Source: Oryzias latipes (Eukaryota > Chordata > Actinopteri > Beloniformes > Adrianichthyidae). From it: DNA of 64,000 nucleotides. The notes beneath the pieces are model-generated. The model saw only the letters and a list, made by a program, of their open reading frames with translations, was not told the origin of the DNA and did not search any database. Below are positions 42,419 to 52,094 of this stretch, piece after piece (position 1 is the stretch's first letter; each line of letters starts with the position of its first letter). The position numbers were made by a program, and so were the translations under genes. The stretch is from assembly GCF_002234675.1 (NCBI RefSeq), contig NC_019871.2:28024094-28088093 (forward strand), read 5' to 3'.

Positions 42419-44371
42419 GCGTCACAAGGAAAATGGAAATAAGATCATAAACTTGTGCGTTTACTTTTTCTGTTCTTCTATTACAAGCAGAAACTCTTTC
42501 TTTTGCTGATGACGCAGCCGTGTTACTTTTTTGATGGTCTTATAATCTTCATACGCCGTCATTAATCTCCGACTCCGTCTCACTGAAGTGTAGCGCTCTC
42601 TTTTTTTCACTATGCGTTTCCATGGTGACTCCGGAAATAGGCGATCCATTGAGAATGTCTATATGTACTTGACGTGCACGTGCATTAACCCAGGGTTACC
42701 AAGTCGAGCGTAATTTCGCTAACTCATATCCGGTCTTTTGGAACCCACATGCCCAGAGTAAGCAAGTTCAGGAGAAAAAAAGAGAGCGCTATACTTCAGT
42801 GAGATGGAGTCTGAGATTTTAATGACGGCGTATGAAGATTATACGCGCAACAAAAAAGTAATACGGCTGCATCATCAGCAAAAGAAATAGTTTTTGCTTG
42901 GAGAAAAAGAACGGACAAAATAAACGCACAATTTTCTGATCTTATTTCCATTTTCCTTGTGACGCATATATATACATATACATATATATAACTTATCCAA
43001 TTTTGCCAACTTAAATGAATTACTTCTATTGGTAACAAGTAATTGAGTTAAATTTATTCAACCTAATTTCTTACGTCTATAAAACTCAATAATTGTTTAT
43101 ACAACTCAAATTTACATATTTATCGTACTAAATGTCATAGTACTCTAATTGAAGTAATCTTTTTTCCATCGTAATAAATTATAATTCTTGAACTCTCATA
43201 TGTCTAAGTTTGAGCCGGCAGATATTCTCATTTTTATAACAATAAAAAGAAAGAAACAATGTTCACTGTAGATTCACATTCATTTACCAGTTTTCCAACA
43301 TTAACACTACAACAGTAGATAGTAGTGGTGCTACATAAACTCATCATCCTCTCCCTCCCTCTCACTCATGGTGCAGACACTTATGCAAAGCAGGACAAAA
43401 TAACTCGGTAAAACACAGTAAAACCGCTAAACAACTAAACACATTTGGTCTAAAAACAAAGATTTATCTTAACTGAAGCAAATAATTAAGTTAGTTCAAA
43501 GTAAAAAAGTTTATCCTTAAACATCAATACGTGGTATTATCACCCTCTCGTGGTGGAAAACAAACTAACCTTCAACTAAACCTGCTCCACACCAGGTTCA
43601 GAGCATGAGTTGCTTTGGCAACTTGACATACCCTGAAACATACCTCTGTTTCTGGAACCGAAAGCTGAGGTTATCAACTTCCTTAGCCTCAAACTTACTG
43701 TGGGAGCTAGCATAACCTGCTTTCTGGAATACCCCCCAGGAATACCAGCTGCAGATCGAGCAGGATGTTTAAAAGCTTCTTCTCACAGGCTGTGAGGCTG
43801 CTGAACGGACTGTCCTGCAGTCATGCTCTCACAAACTCCACTCTGGAATAAGACTCAAAGGATGACCCCCCCCCAACCCCCCAAACGACACAATACATGG
43901 ACATAGACTCTACCACCCTCCCTCCCCATACAAAAAGGCTTCTGCACATAGTCACTTAAATGAAACAAGACTGTTTATACTGAAAGCTGGTCTCTATTTC
44001 ATTTAATTTTATTGGTATTTTTCTATTCTATTTACTTGATGCTATATTATTGCTTGCTCTTTTGCACTGTTGTTAATAGTGAGAAACAACATCTGGTCTG
44101 TCCTGTATTTCTGTGCAAATCCTGTGTGAAATGGCAATAAAACCGATGTTGAATCTTGAATCAAAGGGCTTCTCTCTTCCTTTGATGAAGGTAACATACC
44201 TATTTGGTGGATCTGAAGCTGTGGTTTCCAGAGGACATCCAGCAGTCTGCGCTGACGACAGAGCTCCTGCTCGTACTGGACGATGGTTCCTTCACAGAGT
44301 CTGCAGATTTCTTCAGTAGCAGCAGCTAGTCGCTCGCTGATCAACTCTCTCAGAGACTGAAGGGAAGACAT
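39650..44371 (-). CDS. C2H2 zinc-finger gene ZNF-B (two coding exons, 525 aa)
   Basis: Exon 1 is 44371-44200 (172 bp) and exon 2 is 41055-39650 (1,406 bp); the intron is 3.1 kb, phase 1, with the same splice signals as ZNF-A. Exon 1 encodes the same 57 residues as [24 protein letters not shown] onward. Exon 2 has the acidic IKEEQEEPEP linker, a [11 protein letters not shown] stretch, one degenerate finger (C-S-E-S) and eight intact C2H2 fingers, ending RTHTEGKLT. The linkers are HTGEKPF, HTGERPF and HGGEKPF. It is probably a nuclear DNA-binding regulator. The finger number and contact residues differ from ZNF-A, so the two proteins would read different DNA. The C-terminus looks ancestral. The intron contains a palindromic Harbinger element and a Rex1 remnant. 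Confidence 0.88.
42484..42610 (-). pseudogene. Myb/SANT-like fragment, left arm
   Basis: On the minus strand from about 42610 the frame reads KRALHFSETESEI and, after a one-base loss, LMTAYEDYKTIKKVTRLRHQ. It matches the right-arm copy and, more distantly, the 57-residue protein of the Harbinger element at 510-1973 (KRSAYFSPAELDVLLQSYNE). The frameshift shows it is not functional. Confidence 0.6.
42783..42890 (+). pseudogene. Myb/SANT-like fragment, right arm
   Basis: The frame reads KRALYFSEMESEILMTAYED, then YTRNKKVIRLHHQQKK and a TAG at 42888-42890. It is the inverse partner of the left-arm copy and keeps the frame where the left arm has lost it. Without the remaining helices it cannot be a complete DNA-binding domain. 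Confidence 0.6.
43745..44160 (+). pseudogene. Rex1-like LINE 3' end, unit B copy
   Basis: It is nearly the same as 30465-30890: [15 protein letters not shown], then the 3' UTR with 'gaaatggcaataaaaccgat'. The upstream part present in unit A (30185-30464) is missing here; the break lies at 'cagctgca', a word also present at the other border (41369-41376). Confidence 0.65.
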
Positions 44372-45189
44372 GGTTCCTGCTCCGATCTTCAGCTCCAACT
44401 GCCACAAACACCGCCGTCCTCTTCACTACAGCTTTGATCCTCTGCCAGTCTCACAATCACAGGAAACTTTTCTCCTGTTTGGAGATTTTCCTGAAAGTCC
44501 CTGTGATTCTGCAGCAGTCAGTTCTGCTCAGCCTGCAGAGCAAACAGAAAAGACTCTGGAAGCTTCCACATGTGAAACTTCAAGACAAAGAATCCAAACA
44601 ACAACATCTGATTGGTTCAATTTTGGAGGGAAAGCTGCAGCAGTCTTCTGTGATTGGTTCAGCCGTCCCTGCTCCCACTAGTCCACTGCACAGGGGTCAA
44701 CATTCCAGGGGGGGTTGGTAATCCCATCCTCAGAGTCACCTTCTATTTTTTCTACCCCACTGGCTCTTTCAAAATAAAGGCTTGTTGTAGCAGAAACCTG
44801 AATGGAACATCAGAATGGACTCAAACTGCTGCTGATTTCAAAGCCTCGTACTCAACTTCCCGCTGAACTCTTCATGAGTTTGAGCGTCTGTGACAAACTC
44901 TACAGTTGAACAACCTATTTGGACATGAAGGAAACTCCTACAAATAGGAAAGATTTCATCTGACACAATCACTTTGGTGTTAACATGAAGATGGATCCTA
45001 GTGATTCAGCTGAAAAACATCCCATAAAACTGTTCTAGATGGTTCTAGAGTGGTGTGGAGATTTCTAGTCTTTTCTGCGCTGAGAAGGCCAGATGTTTTT
45101 TAGATGCAAAGCCGTTCCTGCTTCCAGAAACTCCTCCCAGCTGTCAGGGAGAAAACAGGGATTTGTTTTATCCAGAGATGCTTCACATC

Positions 45190-46320
45190 AGAAACTAGAA
45201 GTCTAATCTGAGAGCAGAAGCTGCAAACTGAGTATGTGAGGCAGACCTTCCACCAGCACATCCTCCTCATCTGCTGCTGAGATGGAATGATGAAGCTCAG
45301 CTGAGGAACAGCAGGTTTCCTCTCCCGGAGGAAACCTGCTGTTCCTCCGGGAGTGGGGGGGGATCTACTGCTTGGCAGCGGTGGGGCACGCCACACTGGA
45401 GACCTCCTATTTTACCTGCAGCACACACACAGCACACCAACACCACCATACATTGGTGGGGTCGGGGAGGGGCGGTCGGTCTTCACCAGCCTGGTCCTCT
45501 CAGGGCGGACAGGCTTGTGGGTCTCCTGTCAACTGCAGTGGTGGTCGGGCGTGCGGCGCTGGAGGTTTTGGATCGGCCGGAAGGGGTGACTATGTGATCT
45601 GTGTGATCCCATCGCGGAGTGGGGAGGGAACTAGGGAGGGTATGGGAGGTGGGGTAGGATAATGTGGCAGGTGAGGAGGGTTGCAGAGGGTAGAGTAGTG
45701 GGGGGTGTTGAGCTGTGGGTGCGCGGTGATTTCTGGGCTGCTTGGGTCGGGTGACGGGGCTGGCTTGCAGATGGGGCCCCGGCTGGGCGGTGGGCGGTTC
45801 ATGGGTTCTCCGGGCCCTGGCTTCTGCCTTGGGCCGTGTCTCGTTGTCCGGTGCCCGGTGGCCCCATGGCTGATGCCTGTCCTGTGGCCTGGGGCCTCCG
45901 ATGCAGGGTTTGCCTATGCCTCTCGGCGCTGGGGGGGCCCCTGTCCCCTCCCCTCCTGGGCTGCTTGGGTCCTGTTGCCAGGGGTACTCCTGGCCTGGGG
46001 TCTCTCCCCCCCTCTCCTGGTCTGGCTGGTCGGGCTGGGTAGGATCTGGTTCCCCTCATGAACACATGGTTCACTCTGGCAGCATGCATGTATCTCCACC
46101 CTCACATGCACGTGCACACTGCCACACTGCTCCCTGTCTGCTTCATCTCTCCTCCTAACCCACAGTGTATTGATGGACAGATATCTTCCGCTCATCTTCG
46201 TGTCAGAATTTCACCTTTGATGTAATATTTGTCTTTCCAGCAGATCTGGGATAATTGTTACAGCTTAAAATAATAACTTATTCAAATCAGCGCTTGTATC
46301 ACCCAACTTTCTCCAACTCA
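45190..46320. other. GC-rich block unique to unit B
   Basis: Unit A lacks it. From about 45440 to 46040 it is G-rich on the plus strand, with many ORFs on both strands but none similar to a known family. Composition resembles the L1/Tx1-like LINE 3' UTR, yet the characteristic end blocks are missing. It may be the 3' UTR of another LINE. A strong hairpin sits at its start. Confidence 0.4.
45303..45347. repeat. perfect 20-bp inverted repeat with 5-nt loop
   Basis: 'gaggaacagcaggtttcctc' at 45303-45322 is followed by tcccg and then its exact inverse at 45328-45347. An alternative stem 'tcccggagga' with 'tcctccggga' overlaps it (45323-45352), so two exclusive hairpins are possible. Confidence 0.9.
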
Positions 46321-46974
46321 CACAAACACACATGCAAAGACACACAAAGAGGGAGGAGCTTAGCTCAGGCATTGAGTCATGGTTGAACTCTTCTGGGACT
46401 GATTTTAGACACAGAAACCGCTCGTGTTGTAATCAATAACATGATTAGTCTGCTTTACCATAAATGTAAACATCACATGGTCTTTCATTAAAGTCCATAG
46501 TTACAGAAATAAGAACTGATTAGAAGAAATGAATCAATGGATATTAATAAACGCAAGAATTAGCTCGTTTTTTAATCCACTTTCTTTATAAATTTGGGTT
46601 CTCTGATTCACCACCAGAGGGCGACAGAGAACTTTTGATATTATGAAGAGACCAATAAAATAAATCAACATTTAGCACATAGTAACAAACTGAAGTCACG
46701 TTGCTAACGTTCTAATTTTGTGGTAAAAGCCTTTTTTTTTATTTTTCAGAATTTTGGCTCAAAAGACCAATGACAAAATAAACTCCCATAAAGTGGCTTC
46801 ATAATGAGGAAATGAAATGTTATTTTTTATTGAATTATCAAATGCATTTTTAACGACTGAATTCCATCTTAACTTTACAGTTTTAAAATGCTTTGTCATT
46901 TGAATTATGGAACCAATTTGATTTTGTTTTGATTTAAAACACCACTCCTTGTTCACTTTTCTTCCTCTCATCTG

Positions 46975-47095
46975 GGCCGGGTCGTGAAGACAGCAGTCTA
47001 AGCAAAGATGACCAGAACTTCCCTCTCCCTGCCCACTTAATCCAGCTCCTCTGGGGAAACTTTGATGCATTCCCAGGCCGGAGGGGAGACAGTAG
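46975..47095 (-). mobile_element. Rex3/RTE-type LINE 3' end fragment
   Basis: On the minus strand 'ccggcctgggaatgcatcaa' leads through 'ccccagaggagctggatta' to 'cttcacgacccggcccagat', the well-known end of the Rex3-type ORF. The decayed relic at 59640-62062 ends in the same words. Only about 120 bp remain. Confidence 0.6.
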
Positions 47096-47171
47096 CTGCG
47101 TTTACTTTGAAAAAAGTAATTAAAAAAAAGTGTCATGAACACGTCGTTTTGAACGCTCTGCCCAGATCAGT

Positions 47172-48781
47172 ATGGAAGCGATTCTGTAGCATAAATAAAA
47201 AGAAAAGTCAAAACCAGTAATGCTTTTTCATTTTCAAAATGAAGCTGCATTTTTTGACTCAAAAATAAAATTAAAAAGCAATCCACCAAAATGCTTTTTC
47301 ATTTCCTTCCTCAACACAGCTTATTCTGTCACTTAATTAAAATTAAAATGAAAATGGTATTTGACATTTCATTTTCAAAAAGTTTTCTGGTAAATGTGTA
47401 GCAAAATTCATTTAGAAATGTCTAATTTGACATTTAAAATGGATTAATAGAAATGCTTTTTAATTTTCAAATTGAAGCTGCATCAAATGACTCAAAATTA
47501 AAATGAAAAAGCAATATTTCAAAATGCTTTTTCATTTTATACTTAAAACCGCTTATTGTGTGTCATAATTAAAACCAAAATGCAAAGAGGGGATTGCATT
47601 TGCATTTTCAAGTCCACCCTGTGAATCTTGTCTCAATATTCATTTAGAAAAAGCATTTACAGCGAGGAGGCGGGGCGATGATGTCACTGCTTTCTCCATG
47701 TGTCCGACCGCTGAAGTTGGCTTGCGATTCACAGCTTCTGATTCGCGAGGGCACTAAAGGAACATTCTACTGCATTTGTCGCATTAAGATCCAGGAATCC
47801 AGGTTTGAGCAGTCCAGGTCCAGCGGTTTGTGAACAGGACTGAGTGCTTGTTCGTCCAACCACCAAACGTTTAGCATGGTGAAATCTGCTATCTGTTGAT
47901 GGGGCTCAAGCTGTCTTCAAACAGCAAATTCAGCACGAAGCTGCAAATAAATTTGTAAATATGTGGGAATTACATCAGTCTTTATTTTTGTTCTGGACAC
48001 CACTGGAAACACAAATTCATATGATGGTTTCTCAGATCGTAGCAGCATTTCCACCTTCAGCGATCATCGGGAGCTTCGCGCTCCGCCATGCGAAGGCAGC
48101 TGCCGGTCCGAAGAACAAAAGCTTGTCCGCGATGCGTCAGGAGGAGGACCGCAGAAGGCGGACATGCTGCTATGTAGTCCTGAGAAGCTGTGTAAACTCA
48201 TCAGAAGTTCACAACCAACTCAAAGCTGTCTTCTCTGCCGCTAACACAGTCTGCTCCTGGTGTGTCTGTGTCTGTCAGCGGCCGGACACACGGAGAAAGC
48301 AGTGACGTCATCGCCCTGCCTCCTCGCTGGAAATGCTTTTTCTAAATGAATATTAAGACAAGGTTCCCAGGGTGGATGTGAAAATGCAAATGCAATCCCC
48401 TCTTTGCATTTTCCTTTTTAATTATGACACAGAATATGCGGTTTTAAGTATAAAATGAAAAAGCATTTTGAAGTATTGCTTTTTCAATGCTTTTCAAAGC
48501 ATTTCTGTTAATCCATTTTAATTGTCAAATTAGACATTTCTAAATGATTTTTGCTAGACATTTACCAGGGACCTTTTTAAAATGAAATGTCAAATACCAT
48601 TTTCTTTATAATTTTAATTAAGTGACAGAATAAGCAGTGTTGAGGAAGGAAATGAAAAGCATTTTGGTGGATTGCTTTTTCAATTTAATTTTGAGTCAAA
48701 AAATGCTTTTTCATTTTGAAAATGGAAAAGCATTTCTGGTTTTGACTTTTCTTTTTATTTATGCTACACAATCGCTTCCAT
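47172..48781. mobile_element. foldback DNA element, copy 2 (1,610 bp)
   Basis: It has the same ends and arms as copy 1 (27574-28853). The flanks 'agatcagt' and 'agaacaga' agree in six of eight bases. It keeps about 350 bp of centre that copy 1 lacks (47842-48215), where two overlapping ORFs of 93-114 codons occur without a recognised family. The CRE consensus TGACGTCA is at 48303-48310. Confidence 0.75.
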
Positions 48782-48973
48782 AGAACAGACTCGTTCGGAT
48801 CCAAATTTCTTTCCGATTGAGATAGGTGGGTTATGCCGATTGTTCAGCCCAAAATTTCAACTGAAAATGTAATGTCACTCATTAGGACCGGTCCCACCTG
48901 ACTGCACTTACCAAGTTCCCAGAGCTACGGCTGCCACCACTTCTTCTGAACACACTTTTCTTTCTGCTTTCAG

Positions 48974-49143
48974 GTTGAAAAGATGCAGTTTGTCAGACAT
49001 CAGCTGTGAAGCTCTGGGCTCAGCTCTGAAGAAAAACCCGTCCAATCTGACAGAACTGCACCAGAATGAGAACAACCTGCAAGATTCAGGAGTTCTTCAT
49101 CTGTGTGGTTTTCTGGAGAGTCCAGACTGCAGACTCTGTTGTT
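48974..49143 (+). pseudogene. NLR (NLRC3-like) leucine-rich repeat exon, donor lost
   Basis: The acceptor 'tttctttctgctttcag' at 48957-48973 is followed by an open exon: [54 protein letters not shown]. This is one ribonuclease-inhibitor-type LRR unit as in fish NLRC3-like immune receptors. The expected donor 'atgaggtcaga' seen in the second exon is missing here; the reading meets a TAG at 49144-49146. It is probably a dead exon of a receptor fragment. Confidence 0.75.
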
Positions 49144-49999
49144 AGATACCACTTTTCCATTGTGTTCAGATCAATGTGATGATGACCAAGTTGTGTTGAC
49201 ACTAAACTGCAGACATGAGGTGCATGGTGACAATCTTAATGTTCTGAAGGCTGTTTTGCTCTTCTAAACTTTAGTCCATTCACTGTGGCAGAAAATCTCT
49301 TGTTTGAATGTTTCTTACAATCATCTTCATTTCATTTTCATGTCAGCTTCCTTCAGGACTGATCTTTTCTTTGCAGACATTTCCGTTTCTTCATCCTTTT
49401 CCCTGCAGATCTGAAGAAAGCTCCTTGCTGATTAAACTATAAAACTTGCCTGTTCAACAATGATCTGGTAAATCAGTGATTCAAACCCAATTTTGGGCCA
49501 GAAATATAATTGTCCATATCAGACAGTGTTTTTAAGGACTGGTCTACTCAGGCTTGAAGTTGGCGTCTGATGACATTTAGGATCCTAATATGTAAAATCT
49601 ATTTTCACCCTACAATGGTTCTGATCATTCTTTAGGGCCAAACTTGTAAACACAGTTTTTTTTTTTTTTATCTTGGCCAATATGCACTTCTGCCATGAAT
49701 TTTGAAAGTGCATTTTGTAATTATTAATGATGATAAATGACATTTCAGGTGCCCTTCATCTTAAAGTCATCTCAGATCTATTGCGTTTTAATTTGCAATC
49801 ATGCTTTTGTGTTAAAATCCAAAGGGAATTGCTATACAGTGCCATGCCCCCTGCCAAAAAAAGCTCATCACATTTTTGTTTAAATAAAAAATGCAATCTG
49901 TCTCTCATCAGGGCAGGTCTTACCTGACTGTATTTACCAAGTTTCTGGACATCTAGCTGTCATCAATGGTTCTGAACACACTTTTCTGTCTGATTGCAG

Positions 50000-50176
50000 G
50001 CTGATGAGCTGCAGTTTGTCAGAGATGAGCTGTGAAGCTCTGGTCTCAGCTCTGAAGAAAAACCCATCCAATCTGACAGAACTGGACCTGAGCGTGAACC
50101 AGAACCTGCAGGATTCAGGAATTCTTCATCTGTGTGGTTTTCTGGAGAGTCCAAACTGCAGACTGCAGACTATGAG
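50000..50176 (+). pseudogene. NLR (NLRC3-like) leucine-rich repeat exon, intact splice sites
   Basis: The acceptor 'ctgtctgattgcag' and the donor 'atgaggtcaga' enclose 177 bp in one frame: [58 protein letters not shown]. It is one LRR of the cytoplasmic NLR family, which senses microbial or danger signals. Intron sequence in front of it resembles that of the first exon, so exon and intron were duplicated together. No FISNA, NACHT or further LRR exons are in the window. It may be part of a pseudogene, or of a gene whose other exons lie elsewhere. Confidence 0.75.
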
Positions 50177-50234
50177 GTCAGACTCCATGTTTCAGTTGTG
50201 TTTAGCTCAATATTCAGCACAACTCAGAGTCATG

Positions 50235-51244
50235 TAGAAATTCTCTGATGAGTCTGTGGTTGTGGGGTGTATAAACAGTGGATGGGAGGAAGAATACAGG
50301 AGGCTGGTGGACGGATTTGTGGAGTGGGCTGGAGAGAATAACCTGCCGCTCAACGTGGACAAGACCAGGGAGATGGTGATCAACTTCCGGAGGAAAGGGA
50401 CAGTCTTACAGTCTCTCTGCATCCCGGGCAAGGACGTGGAAGTGGTGGAGGAGTGCGGCTGAGTAGCTCAGTTGGTAAGGTGAGAGGCTACCATGCAGGA
50501 ATCCAGGGTTAGATTCCTGCATGAGAAGAAACAATGGTACTGGGGACAATTACCATATCAATGGCGAGCAGTTAACATCACTCATTGAGGGTCCTTAGGC
50601 AAGACGCTACCGCCTCCCAAGCGCAGTTCAGCTGCAGCTCACTGCTCCCCCAGGGGAAGGGTCAAATGCGGAGAAGAATTTCCCCATTGTGGGATCAATA
50701 AAGTGTATTAAATACCTGGGTGTGACTATCAATAGCAGACTGAGCTGGAGGAGCCACAGTACCGCTGTGTAGAAGAAGGCCTGCAGCAGACTACTTCCTA
50801 AGGAAGCTGAGGTCCTTCAATGTGTCAGCACCTTGCTCTCCTCTGTGGTCTGTTGGGGAAGCAGCATTGCAGTCAGTGACACCAAGAGACCGAACAAGGT
50901 GATCAGGAAGGTGTATTCTGTCATTGGCTGCAAACAGGAAACATTTGAAGCAGTGATGGAGAGGAGGTCACTGAACAGACTCCTTTCAATCATGGACAAC
51001 ACAGACCATCCTCTCCTCCCTGTTCTGGACAAACAGCGGAGCTACTTCTCTAAGAGGCTCAGACAGTTCCACTCCAAAACTGCCCGGTACCAGAAATCCT
51101 TCATACCCAATACAATAACCCTGTACAACAACTCACAATGCAACAGATAACCTTTGCACATTTTTTTTTCTATTTTGCACATTTCTTTTGCACATCTTTT
51201 TACCTGCACTGTTCTGTAAATATCTGCACTTCCTCTTCTCATTC
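50235..51244 (+). mobile_element. Rex1-like LINE, 5'-truncated
   Basis: It begins at a degenerate RT catalytic box, FSDESVVVG for YADDT-like, then NNLPLNVDKTREMVINFRRK, an interrupting SINE, KYLGVTINSRLSWRSHSTAV, VCWGSSIAVSDTKRPNKVIR and the end KTARYQKSFIPNTITLYNNS. A T-rich 3' UTR with several 'tttgcacat' words follows to 51244. At least one stop lies in the part after the SINE. It lies in the intron behind the second LRR exon. Confidence 0.8.
50459..50708 (+). mobile_element. tRNA-derived SINE inserted in the Rex1-like LINE
   Basis: 'gctgagtagctcagttggta' (A box) and 'ccagggttagattcctgcat' (B box) open it, and it ends 'gtgggatcaataaagtgtat'. It separates VVEE from KYLGV in the LINE reading frame. 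The head resembles a tRNA gene, but no cloverleaf acceptor closes it, so it is a SINE and not a tRNA gene. Confidence 0.75.
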
Positions 51245-51247
51245 TAA

Positions 51248-51935
51248 AGGGCCTTACACACCGGGACAAATATTGGCGCACGTTATTCGCCAGGGTTATT
51301 CACCACGTTTTTTGTGTTCACACCCAGGCGATTTTCGCTGACGATGAGCCGAGTGAACATGCAAATTCATTCCCTGACATTAGATGGCGCTTAATGTAAA
51401 ACAGAAATACCCCTGTACACACGGTGGCGCTGCGCAACTTTACGCTTCTTAAAGTCGCTTTTCACTTAGAAGAAGAGAGCAAGTATTTACGCGCTTGTCA
51501 TAATCATACAAAGAAAACATGAATATTTCAAGCACCAGTAGCTCTAGCTCCAGTTCCAGCGATGAAGAAATTATTGTTCTGTTGAATAAAGAAAGACGAC
51601 GGCAGTGTAGACGCTACTTGGCGTCTATCTTCTTCGCTGGTATGTGTGCTCAGCAAGACAGTTTTGTGTTTGAACGCCCCCAAGTTGTGTTTTACTGTAA
51701 CTTCAGAAGCTCCAGACACGTGTCCAAAAGCGCCATTTTCATTGGTCGTACAGTTTTTGACGCGGTGCGTCAAACCAAAAAAACGAACCCGAGGCGTTTT
51801 TTAAAAAGTGACGCTTTTACGCGTGGCGTTTTTCGCGTCGGTGTGCACACTCACATTGGTGCCCTTTGTTTAGTCACGAGGTGTTAAACGTCGGCAAATA
51901 TCACACGCGAAATTCGTCCCGGTGTGAATGGGCCT
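51248..51935 (+). mobile_element. PIF/Harbinger-type element with TAA target duplication, copy 2 (688 bp)
   Basis: The ends are 'agggccttacacaccgggac' and the inverse 'cccggtgtgaatgggcct', flanked by TAA (51245-51247 and 51936-51938). From 51519 an ORF begins MNISSTSSSSSSSSDEEIIV, LLNKERRRQ and then jumps, through a larger deletion than in copy 1, into the shared 3' part (RRYLASIFFAGMCAQQ is the chance frame). It is non-autonomous. Confidence 0.85.
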
Positions 51936-51974
51936 TAACTTGGAGTGTTGATCTGAAACATGGTGTGGTGGTTT

Positions 51975-52094
51975 AACTTTGAAGTCATCCACATCCCTGG
52001 CAAAGAAAACATCGTTGCTGACTATCTTTCCCGCTGCCATCGGGAAAGTCCGGAGGAGGGGGAGTGTGTGGTGGTTGAACCTCAAACCACCTGA
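51975..52094 (+). pseudogene. Ty3/gypsy pol scrap (end of RNase H)
   Basis: Forty codons read NFEVIHIPGKENIVADYLSR, then CHRESPEEGECVVVEPQTT and a TGA. The IPGKEN-ADYLSR words are the end of the RNase H domain of Ty3/gypsy-type polyproteins. Neither integrase nor LTRs could be identified nearby. The fragment starts 36 bp after the Harbinger element. Confidence 0.7.

Larger units (their letters stand above)
41380..43736. mobile_element. palindromic PIF/Harbinger element (2,357 bp)
   Basis: The ends are 'gggggtattccagaaagcag' and its inverse 'gctttctggaataccccc', flanked by CTG (41377-41379) and CAG (43737-43739). The similarity is not limited to the tips: about 1.2 kb on the left (41380-42608) and 0.96 kb on the right (42776-43736) are inverse copies with indels, around a spacer of about 170 bp. 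Both arms hold a Myb/SANT-like fragment, pointing away from the centre. A TA repeat lies at 42380-42412 in the left arm. No transposase part is seen. Confidence 0.82.
37532..46552. repeat. segmental duplication, unit B
   Basis: This is the shorter partner of 12718-32436. It keeps the empty site for the L2 insertion at 38688/38689 and lacks the 269-bp insertion. It has its own later additions: about 400 bp at 38065-38465 with a hAT end, the palindromic Harbinger element in the ZNF-B intron, and a GC-rich block at about 45190-46320. Confidence 0.85.

Noticed and set aside
47961..48305. 114-codon ORF in the centre of foldback copy 2 as a transposase
   Set aside because: No DDE-type motif is visible, and the overlapping 93-codon ORF is equally long; not enough to call a protein.
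50459..50530. Possible tRNA gene
   Set aside because: A and B boxes are present, but no acceptor stem closes the structure and a SINE body and tail follow.
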